DNA from: CAZCSY01 sp964501505
GTDB lineage: Bacteria > Omnitrophota > Gorgyraeia > Velamenicoccales > Velamenicoccaceae
Assembly: GCA_964501505.1 (NCBI GenBank)
Contig: CAZCSY010000068.1
Location: 1 to 8,218 of the forward strand
Direction: 5' to 3'
Length of the DNA: 8,218 bases
A program made the translations under genes and the position numbers. The first letter of the stretch is position 1, and every line of letters starts with the position of its first letter. The notes under the pieces are model-generated. The model ran no database searches, had not been told where the DNA came from, and saw only the letters and a program-made list of their open reading frames with translations. Below, piece by piece: positions 1-7,361 of the stretch.

Positions 1-2310
<2,310 letters not shown>

Positions 2311-2326
2311 CCGTCGAGGCCTTGAC

Positions 2327-3127
2327 ATGAAGAGACGTCTTCGCAGCGCGGTCCTGTTGATCTGCGGCGCCGGGATCCTGTTCGGCTCCGGTCTGGAGGC
2401 GCGGGCGGATAAGATCTTTCTGAAAAACGGCAAGGTCTACGAGGGGACGGTCGTCGGCCAGTCCGACCGGCGTACCCTCTTTGCCGTCAGGGCGGGAGAC
2501 GAAGAGATACGGCTGAGCTTTTTCGTCGAGGAAGTCGATCACGTGGACATGGAAAAAGATTCCGCCCAGCGCCAGATCCCCTTTCTGAAAGAGGTGGAGA
2601 AGGTCAAGTTCGACGTCGGCAAAGAAAAGAGCGCCTACGAACTGTCGCTCTATAACAAGGAACAAAAGAGCGTCTTCGATGCGACGTCGTGGTACTCGCT
2701 TAAAGAGATCCAGGAGGTCCTGGACGAAGCGGAGTTTGCGTATTATCAGGAGTTCGGCGAGATCACCCAGCGCTACGCGCCCAAGTTCGTCGTCATCGAT
2801 ACGATGTATGCGGACCTCTCCGTGGCCACCAAGGAGGACTTTGAGCTGGCCAAGAGCTATATGCATGATCTCTACGATGAGTTGAGCCGTCTTGCGGTGC
2901 CGCCGGCCTTTCGGACGTCGCACGAGACGTATCAAGAGGCCGTGAAGGCGACGTCGTTGTCGTTCGACGCGCTGGACAGGGGGGTCCTGGAAGAGGCGGC
3001 CCGCCAGACACAGATCTCACAGGAGAACCGCGGCGAGGGGCTGAATCTTTTCCGTCAGGTCGTCCAGAGCCGGCGTCAGCCGGCAGAAAGAGAAAAGTCG
3101 CTGTCAGCCGGCACGGGGGGTGTATGA
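2327..3127 (+). CDS. Exported protein of unknown function with N-terminal small beta domain and helical C-terminal part
   Basis: This is a 266-residue protein I cannot assign to a named family. Residues 1-27 look like a Sec signal peptide: basic KRRLR, hydrophobic core VLLICGAGILFG, and an A-R-A site before Asp28. Cys13 is not in a proper lipobox (Ile precedes it), so a lipoprotein is unlikely. Residues 28-76 form a short beta-rich module, D-K-I-F-L-K-N-G-K-V-Y-E-G-T-V-V-G, ending in EEVDHVDM; similar modules occur in exported proteins of uncultured PVC bacteria. The rest looks mainly helical, with a VPPAFRTSHETYQEAVKA segment and alternating charged and hydrophobic stretches, and no membrane helix. 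The start is supported by GAGG at 2316-2319, seven bases upstream. The gene begins 16 bases after carB and its stop overlaps the pyrK start in ATGA, so co-transcription and translational coupling are likely. A direct role in pyrimidine synthesis is not indicated; envelope or periplasmic location is inferred from the signal peptide alone. Confidence 0.88.
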   Translation: MKRRLRSAVLLICGAGILFGSGLEARADKIFLKNGKVYEGTVVGQSDRRTLFAVRAGDEEIRLSFFVEEVDHVDMEKDSAQRQIPFLKEVEKVKFDVGKEKSAYELSLYNKEQKSVFDATSWYSLKEIQEVLDEAEFAYYQEFGEITQRYAPKFVVIDTMYADLSVATKEDFELAKSYMHDLYDELSRLAVPPAFRTSHETYQEAVKATSLSFDALDRGVLEEAARQTQISQENRGEGLNLFRQVVQSRRQPAEREKSLSAGTGGV

Positions 3128-3954
3128 GGATCCGGATCGTGCGCCAGAGGCGCCTGGCACATAGACGCTTTCTTCTCGAATTAGAGGTGTCGAAAGGGGC
3201 GTTCGCAAAAGCCGTCCCGGGCCAGTTTGCGCACGTGCGCATCGAGGATTCCTGCGATCCCTTGTTGCGTCGGCCGCTCTCTATCCATGACATCGTCCCT
3301 TCCCGTAAGGGTTCGCGGTCTCTTTTAAAGATCATCTATGAGGTCGTCGGCAAGGGGACACGGCTGCTTTCTGAAAAACCAGCCGGCAGCCCCGTCGATA
3401 TCCTCGGCCCCCTGGGTCGCGGTTTTGACCTTAAGGCGCTTGCGCGCGCGAAGCAGGTTATCCTTGTCGCCGGCGGCATGGGCGTGGCACCGCTGTATTT
3501 CCTGGCCAGGAGATTGACCGAAAGGCGAAAGATCACCGTGCTGATCGGGGCGAGGGTCCGGGGCCATCTGGTCGGGGAGGAGGCTTTTAAGGATTTGGGC
3601 TGCCGGGTGCGGGTCGCGACCGATGACGGCTCAAAGGGCGCGAAGGGTCTTGTCACGGCTCTCCTTGAGAGAGAGCTGTCCGTCGGCGAACGCCGCAACG
3701 CGGCGGTCGGCGGCCGCGCTGCGGCGGTTGGCGGCTGCGGCGTGGCGGTCTGCGCCTGCGGCCCCAAGCCGATGCTGGCGGCCGTTTCAACGGCGGCGCG
3801 CGCGCACGGCGTGCCGGCGTACGTCTCTTTGGAAGAGTTTATGGGCTGCGGCCTGGGCGCGTGCCTCGGCTGCGCGATCCGCACGGTGTCGGGCTATCGG
3901 CGCATCTGTCACGACGGCCCGGTCTTCGACGCGGCCGATATCGTGTGGGGGTAG
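3124..3954 (+). CDS. pyrK: Dihydroorotate dehydrogenase B, electron transfer subunit PyrK
   Basis: PyrK is the FAD and [2Fe-2S] subunit that takes electrons from the FMN of PyrD and reduces NAD+. The 276 residues follow the ferredoxin reductase-like fold in order: FAD-binding RRPLSI at 49-54, GPLGRGF at 95-101, the nucleotide-binding loop GGMGVAPL at 117-124, CGPKPM at 212-217, and the C-terminal cluster motif EEFMGCGLGACLGC. Cluster ligands are Cys242, Cys247, Cys250 and Cys262, in the PyrK spacing C-x4-C-x2-C-x11-C. The ATG lies in the stop codon of the preceding gene (ATGA overlap), with a G-rich run at 3115-3120 as the likely ribosome binding site. Residues 188-208, just before the strand leading into CGP, are a Gly/Ala-rich stretch with a 7-residue repeat, which looks like an expansion of a surface loop. 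Its partner pyrD is not adjacent but one gene downstream, after a TauE/SafE-like gene. The identification as PyrK rather than another ferredoxin reductase rests on the cysteine motif and the pyrD neighbour. Confidence 0.95.
   Translation: MRIRIVRQRRLAHRRFLLELEVSKGAFAKAVPGQFAHVRIEDSCDPLLRRPLSIHDIVPSRKGSRSLLKIIYEVVGKGTRLLSEKPAGSPVDILGPLGRGFDLKALARAKQVILVAGGMGVAPLYFLARRLTERRKITVLIGARVRGHLVGEEAFKDLGCRVRVATDDGSKGAKGLVTALLERELSVGERRNAAVGGRAAAVGGCGVAVCACGPKPMLAAVSTAARAHGVPAYVSLEEFMGCGLGACLGCAIRTVSGYRRICHDGPVFDAADIVWG
3697..3738 (+). repeat. Two tandem 21-base units inside pyrK
   Basis: Two in-frame 21-base units (3697-3717 and 3718-3738) share the 15-base core GCGGCGGTYGGCGGC and encode N-A-A-V-G-G-R followed by A-A-A-V-G-G-C. 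The next 21 bases (3739-3759, G-V-A-V-C-A-C) are a weak third match, at about 15 of 21 positions, and run into the conserved CGPKPM motif. The unit length is a multiple of three, so the reading frame survives. Replication slippage in a GC-rich stretch is the simplest origin (inference). Confidence 0.75.
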
Positions 3955-4066
3955 CTGGCGCAGGCGGCACGACCATCGCCACTCGAGGGTAGGGTCGGGC
4001 CGGCCGCTGAAACAGATTTACGCCCAAACGGGCTTACGCCGAACCGGGCTTAAAGTGAGGTTTACA

Positions 4067-4423
4067 ATGCATGGGTCGTATCTATTATTGGGGCTGGTGA
4101 CGGGGATACTCGGCGGGCTCCTGGGGATCGGCGGGGCATCCATGGTCGTGCCGGCGCTGGTCCTCCTCTATGGCTTCACCCAGCACGACGCGCAGGGGAC
4201 GATCCTGGCGGCCATGGTGCCGCCGATCGGGCTTCTGGCGGCATGGCGGTACTATCAGGCAGGCCACGTGAAGATCGGGCCGGCGGCGTTGATCGCCCTG
4301 GGATTTTTCGTCGGGGGGTACCTCGGAGCCATCGTCGTCCAGCATGTCCCCGATCTCATCCTGAAGCGCGTCTTTGGTGTCTATCTGCTCGTGATCGCGG
4401 CACGCATGATCGTAGGCAAGTGA
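4067..4423 (+). CDS. TauE/SafE family membrane protein, half-size (single repeat)
   Basis: This is a 118-residue, very hydrophobic protein with about four predicted membrane segments (roughly 4-20, 27-40, 48-65 and 79-113, the last probably two). The N-terminal GLVTGILGGLLGIGGASMVV followed by PALVLLYGF is the signature of the TauE/SafE (sulfite exporter-like) family, and QHDAQGTILAAMVPPIGLLA and AGHVKIGPAALIALGFFVGG continue the match. Full-length members are about 250 residues, built from two such halves; this one has only one, so it would need to dimerise, as single-repeat members are presumed to do. The start is the ATG at 4067 with AGTGAGG at 4054-4060, six bases upstream; the frame is open further upstream but overlaps pyrK and shows no membrane protein character there. 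The substrate is unknown: family members are linked to sulfite, sulfoacetate and other small organic anions. It sits between pyrK and pyrD, six bases before pyrD. Confidence 0.88.
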   Translation: MHGSYLLLGLVTGILGGLLGIGGASMVVPALVLLYGFTQHDAQGTILAAMVPPIGLLAAWRYYQAGHVKIGPAALIALGFFVGGYLGAIVVQHVPDLILKRVFGVYLLVIAARMIVGK

Positions 4424-4425
4424 GG
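4421..4425 (+). promoter_or_regulatory. Ribosome binding site of pyrD overlapping the upstream stop codon
   Basis: The TGA stop of the TauE/SafE-like gene is the first part of TGAGG, four bases ahead of the pyrD ATG at 4430. Termination of the membrane protein gene and initiation of pyrD therefore occupy the same stretch, which suggests translational coupling. Confidence 0.6.
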
Positions 4426-4429
4426 CAGG

Positions 4430-5353
4430 ATGAAACCGCAGTTATCCGTTAAGATCGGCAATTTGACGCTCAAAAATCCGGTGTGCGTCGCGTCCGGCAC
4501 GTTCGGCTACGGGGATGAATTCGGGGATTATGTCGATGCGGCCGCCCTCGGGGCCGTGGTTACCAAGACGATCACGAAAGAGCCGTGGCCGGGCAATGCG
4601 CCGCCGCGCGTCTATGAGACGACCGGCGGGATGCTCAACGCCATCGGCCTCCAGAACGACGGCGTGGACCGCTTCCTCGCCGAGAAGGTCCCGCTCTACA
4701 CGGATTTTCCGACGGCAGTCATCGTCAGCATCGGCGGCCACACCCGCGCGGAGTACGCCGAGGTCATCGGGCGCCTGGACGCCTGCGCGGCTATCAGCGC
4801 CTATGAGCTGAACATCTCCTGTCCGAACATCGAATGCCCGGACAGGCTCATCGCGCAGGACCCCGCGCTCACCCGTGAGGCCGTGACACGGGCGCGCCGG
4901 GCGACGTCCAAGCCTGTCATTGTCAAGCTCTCGCCCAATGTCCGCGACATCACCGAGATCGCCGTCGCGGCCGAGGAGGCCGGCGCGGACGGCCTGAGCC
5001 TTATCAACACGCTCATCGGAATGGCCATCGACGTCGCAACGAGGCGTTCGGTGCTGGGCAACGTCACCGGCGGCCTGAGCGGTCCGGCCGTCAAGCCCAT
5101 CGCTTTGCGCATGGTCTGGGAGGTCGCGCAGAAGGTGAAGGTTCCCGTCATCGGCATGGGCGGCATCATGACCGCGCGCGACGCGATCGAGTTCCTGATC
5201 GCCGGCGCCAGCGCCGTTGCCGTGGGCACGGCAAACTTCGTCGACCCCGCGGTCTCTGCCGAGATCGCCCGGGGGATAGAAGCCTATTGCAAAGAACACA
5301 AGATCCGCGATATAAAGGAGTTGGTCGGTTCGCTCAAGACCGGCCAAAACTGA
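4430..5353 (+). CDS. pyrD: Dihydroorotate dehydrogenase B (NAD+), catalytic subunit
   Basis: This enzyme oxidises dihydroorotate to orotate with FMN, the fourth step of UMP synthesis, in the cytoplasm; PyrK passes the electrons to NAD+. The 307 residues match the usual length of class 1B enzymes, and no N-terminal membrane-binding extension (class 2) is present. Visible motifs are ASGTFGYGDE at 21-30, VTKTIT at 44-49, GLQNDG at 73-78, ELNISCPNIE at 126-135 with the class 1 catalytic base Cys131, KLSPNV at 166-171, NTLIGMAID at 193-201, the GGLSGPAVKPIALR segment at 214-227, and the FMN phosphate loops IGMGGI and AVGTANF near the end. A Cys rather than Ser as catalytic base, together with pyrK in the same cluster, supports class 1B. 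The ATG at 4430 is preceded by GAGG at 4422-4425. The stop codon forms part of a strong hairpin that leads to pyrF. Confidence 0.97.
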   Translation: MKPQLSVKIGNLTLKNPVCVASGTFGYGDEFGDYVDAAALGAVVTKTITKEPWPGNAPPRVYETTGGMLNAIGLQNDGVDRFLAEKVPLYTDFPTAVIVSIGGHTRAEYAEVIGRLDACAAISAYELNISCPNIECPDRLIAQDPALTREAVTRARRATSKPVIVKLSPNVRDITEIAVAAEEAGADGLSLINTLIGMAIDVATRRSVLGNVTGGLSGPAVKPIALRMVWEVAQKVKVPVIGMGGIMTARDAIEFLIAGASAVAVGTANFVDPAVSAEIARGIEAYCKEHKIRDIKELVGSLKTGQN

Positions 5354-5389
5354 CACTCAAAGACCAGGTCTTTTGGTGTCATCTTTGAG
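5352..5389 (+). promoter_or_regulatory. Hairpin with competing fold at the pyrD-pyrF junction
   Basis: Bases 5352-5364 pair with 5368-5380 at 12 of 13 positions (GACAC/GTGTC, one G-U, one C-U mismatch, then AAAGAC/GTCTTT), with a three-base loop. The 5' arm includes the last two bases of the pyrD stop codon. A second, mutually exclusive fold pairs CTCAAAGA (5356-5363) with TCTTTGAG (5382-5389), a perfect 8-base stem over an 18-base loop, ending just before the pyrF ribosome binding site (GGAGG from 5393). No U-tract follows the first hairpin, so it is not a classical intrinsic terminator. An RNA-processing, stability or translational control element is possible (inference). Confidence 0.55.
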
Positions 5390-5401
5390 GGTGGAGGGGG
5401 A

Positions 5402-6097
5402 ATGAAGGTGGAGTTGATCGTCGCGCTGGATGTACCGGGCTGGCTGAGGGCGACGAAGCTGGTGGACCGGCTGATGCCGGAGGTGAAGTTTTTCAAGGTC
5501 GGCAGCCAGCTCTTCACGCTGTGCGGGCCGCGGATCATCCGTTACATCAGGGCCAAGGGCGGCGAGGTCTTCCTCGATCTGAAGTTTCACGATATCCCGA
5601 ACACCGTTGCCAACGCCGTGCGGGCGGCGGCGGAGCTGGGTGTCGCCATGATGACGGTGCACGCCCAGGGCGGCCCCGAGATGCTCAGGGCCGCCGTGGA
5701 GGCCGCGAAGACAAAGAGGAGTCGGGGACAGCGCGCGCGCCGGCCGCCGCGTATCGTCGCCGTGACCGTGTTGACGAGCCAGGTCTTACCCGAGACACAA
5801 AAAGAGGTCGTGCGCCGGGCGCGGCTGGCCCAAGAGGCCGGCGTCCACGGCGTCGTGGCCTCGGTGCATGAGTGCGCCAGGCTGCGCAAGATATTAGGTA
5901 AGAAATTTCTCATCATCACGCCGGGTATCCGGCCGTGCGGGGCGGCGGCCGGCGATCAGAGGCGCGTGGCCACGCCTCGGCAGGCGGTGCGTGCGGGCAG
6001 CAACTATCTCGTCGTGGGTCGGCCGGTCGTCCAGGCGCCGGACCCGCTGAAGGTGGTGTGTTCTTTAAAGAAAGATATCAGAGGCAAAAAAGGTTGA
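5402..6097 (+). CDS. pyrF: Orotidine 5'-phosphate decarboxylase
   Basis: PyrF converts OMP to UMP, the last step of de novo pyrimidine synthesis, as a cytoplasmic TIM-barrel dimer. The 231 residues are of normal length. The catalytic set is complete: Lys32 in FFKVG, and Asp59, Lys61 and Asp64 in the signature FLDLKFHDIPNTVANAV. Substrate-handling segments follow: TVHAQGG at 85-91, VTVLTS at 121-126, TPGIRP at 173-178 and the phosphate-binding Arg207 in VVGRPVV. The VALDVP start segment (7-12) is typical, and the ATG at 5402 has a strong GGAGG-rich leader at 5393-5400. One oddity is a basic stretch, KTKRSRGQRARRPP (103-116), between a helix and the VTVLTS strand, longer than I expect for this loop. 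The gene follows pyrD by 48 bases that hold a hairpin, and precedes the V-type ATPase subunit E gene by 10 bases. Confidence 0.97.
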   Translation: MKVELIVALDVPGWLRATKLVDRLMPEVKFFKVGSQLFTLCGPRIIRYIRAKGGEVFLDLKFHDIPNTVANAVRAAAELGVAMMTVHAQGGPEMLRAAVEAAKTKRSRGQRARRPPRIVAVTVLTSQVLPETQKEVVRRARLAQEAGVHGVVASVHECARLRKILGKKFLIITPGIRPCGAAAGDQRRVATPRQAVRAGSNYLVVGRPVVQAPDPLKVVCSLKKDIRGKKG

Positions 6098-6107
6098 GGA
6101 GACGGAC

Positions 6108-6722
6108 ATGCCTGAGGAGCTCAAGACACTTATCGAAAAGATCAAACACGAGGGCGTCGAGGCGGGCCAGAAGAAGGCCGGGGAGATAGAGCGGGCGGCC
6201 AGGGAGCGCGCGGAAGAGCTGCTGGCGAAGACCCGGACCGTGGCCCAGAGGCTGCGGGAAGAGGCCCAGGAGAAGATCAGGCAGGAGGAGACGGCGTCGC
6301 GCGCCAGCCTCCGGCAGGCGGGCCGCGACCTGCTCCTTTCGTTGCGGCAAGAGATCACCGCGACGCTCGACCGGCTCATCGCCGAGGAAGTGCGCAGGGC
6401 CCTGACGGTCGAAGAGATGACCCAGCTCATCACCCATCTGGTCAAAGAGGCGAAGGTCTCGGAGGGCAACATCGAGGTTTCCTTGAATAGGCAGGATGCC
6501 GAAAGACTCAAGGAGGGGTTTCTGGGTCCGTTGAAGAAAGAACTCAAGAAAGACATCATTCTGAAAGAAGACGAGGATATCGGCGGCGGGTTTGTCATCA
6601 GCTTTGACGCAGGCAAGTCCCATTTTGATTTTTCGGACAAGACCCTCGCCGAGTACCTCGGGAAGTACCTGCGGCCCAAATTGGCCGAACTGCTGAAGCA
6701 GGAGACCGAGCCGGACCGCTGA
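6108..6722 (+). CDS. vatE: V-type ATP synthase subunit E (AtpE/NtpE-type)
   Basis: Subunit E is part of the peripheral stalk that anchors the catalytic A/B head to the membrane sector of V/A-type ATP synthases. The 204-residue protein has the family layout: residues 1-85 form a long, highly charged helix rich in Glu, Lys, Arg and Ala (the stalk), and about 86-195 form the C-terminal globular head, with IAEEVRRALTVEEM, IEVSLNRQDAERLKEG, ILKEDEDIGGGFVISFDAGK and FDFSDKTLAEYLGKYLRPKL. The I-x-G-G-F-x-I-S pattern is characteristic of subunit E. The ATG at 6108 has GAGGAG at 6096-6101, six bases upstream and overlapping the pyrF stop, so read-through from pyrF is likely. The last residues, QETEPDR, are encoded by the first copy of a tandem repeat that continues past the stop codon, so the extreme C-terminus may be variable. 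Downstream neighbours (DUF2764 and subunit A) confirm the assignment. Confidence 0.93.
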   Translation: MPEELKTLIEKIKHEGVEAGQKKAGEIERAARERAEELLAKTRTVAQRLREEAQEKIRQEETASRASLRQAGRDLLLSLRQEITATLDRLIAEEVRRALTVEEMTQLITHLVKEAKVSEGNIEVSLNRQDAERLKEGFLGPLKKELKKDIILKEDEDIGGGFVISFDAGKSHFDFSDKTLAEYLGKYLRPKLAELLKQETEPDR

Positions 6723-6765
6723 CGCAGGAGACCGAGCCGGACCGGACCGCTGACGCAGGAGACCA
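6698..6765 (+). repeat. Tandem repeat across the end of the subunit E gene
   Basis: There are two full units and one partial: 6698-6723 (26 bases), 6724-6754 (31 bases) and 6755-6765 (the first ten or so bases). All begin GCAGGAGACC; the second is the same as the first except for an extra 5-base GGACC duplication. The first unit encodes the last residues of subunit E and its TGA stop; the second unit and the partial are untranslated or out of frame. Recent slippage or tandem duplication is the likely cause. Confidence 0.85.
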
Positions 6766-6785
6766 ACAAGGAAGGCTGAGTTTTC

Positions 6786-7334
6786 ATGGCCGGTTATTAC
6801 GCGTATCTCCTGGCATCGTTGCCCATGTTGCACTTTGGGGTCAAGTCCCCCCTGTCTTTTGAGGCTTTTCAAGCGACATGCCGCGGCCTCGTCAGCGAGG
6901 AGGAGTCCGCTCTTCTGGAAAAGATGCGTCAGGGCGCGGCCGTCGAGGAGACGGCCCGGCCCGCCGTGCTCAGGGCCTGGGCGTCCTTTGAGCGGACGCT
7001 CGGCAACGAACTCGCGAAGGTCCGCGCGGCGCGCCAGCACAAGGACGCGGCAAGGTACCTGCGCGGCGACGCCCAGGCGTACCTGCCCGGCGACGCGGGC
7101 GTCCAGACGTCTGTCACGCATCTGGCCCTCGCAGCGAGCCGGCACCCCGACATCCTGGAGTCCGAGCGGATGCTCGACGCGGCCCGCTGGGAGTGGCTGG
7201 AGACGTGGAGTCTCGGTCATTACTTTGACACCGAGGCGCTCGTGCTTTACGGATTGAAGCTCTTGATCCTCGAACGGTGGCAGAGGATCCGGGAGGCCGA
7301 CGCCCGAAAGGCGCTCGATGCGTTAGGCCTCTGA
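6786..7334 (+). CDS. DUF2764 family protein of the V-type ATP synthase operon
   Basis: This 182-residue protein begins AGYYAYLLASLPMLHFG, followed by SPLSFEAF, the N-terminal pattern I associate with DUF2764: an aromatic-rich start, then L-L-A-S-L-P and P-L-S-F. The family is known mainly from bacterial V-type ATPase operons, where it lies between subunits E and A, as in Chlamydiae. The remainder looks helical, with an E-x-x-L-D-x-x-R-W-x-W-L-E segment (126-139), a conserved-looking HYFDTEALVLYGLKLLILER (145-164), and no signal peptide or membrane helix. Its biochemical role is not established. Because no subunit C or F gene lies between E and A here, it may take the place of a central-stalk or connector subunit such as C (inference). 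The ATG at 6786 has AAGGAAGG at 6768-6775, ten bases away. The leader upstream carries a tandem repeat. Two stops in a row (TGA TAG) end the gene. Confidence 0.87.
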   Translation: MAGYYAYLLASLPMLHFGVKSPLSFEAFQATCRGLVSEEESALLEKMRQGAAVEETARPAVLRAWASFERTLGNELAKVRAARQHKDAARYLRGDAQAYLPGDAGVQTSVTHLALAASRHPDILESERMLDAARWEWLETWSLGHYFDTEALVLYGLKLLILERWQRIREADARKALDALGL

Positions 7335-7349
7335 TAGCGACGCATGCAT

Positions 7350-7354
7350 GAGGG
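7350..7354 (+). promoter_or_regulatory. Ribosome binding site of subunit A, deciding between two tandem ATGs
   Basis: GAGGG lies four bases before an ATG at 7359 and seven bases before a second, in-frame ATG at 7362. The longer spacing is closer to the bacterial optimum, so 7362 is preferred; the difference is one Met residue. Confidence 0.6.
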
Positions 7355-7361
7355 AACTATG

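Noticed and set aside
3623..4066. Upstream extension of the TauE/SafE-like frame into pyrK
   Set aside because: The extension is Arg/Ala/Ser-rich shadow sequence over pyrK; membrane protein character begins exactly at the ATG at 4067, which has a good ribosome binding site.
3955..4066. Possible promoter or structured element in the 112-base gap after pyrK
   Set aside because: I found a CGGGCTTA direct repeat (4029-4036 and 4045-4052), a GGCCGGCC palindrome (3998-4005) and weak pairing of CGACC (3970-3974) with GGTCG (3993-3997), but no -35/-10 pair and no stem long enough to call.
4442..5356. Open reading frame of 304 codons on the - strand, antisense to pyrD
   Set aside because: It mirrors pyrD codon for codon, has no recognisable domain or ribosome binding site, and long antisense frames are common in GC-rich genes with biased third positions.
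5359..5374. Intrinsic terminator after pyrD
   Set aside because: The hairpin is real but the T-run lies inside the 3' arm of the stem rather than after it, and pyrF follows at once with a strong ribosome binding site.
6078..7220. A 380-codon - strand frame opposite subunit E and DUF2764
   Set aside because: Shadow of two confident V-type ATPase operon genes; no start signal or domain.
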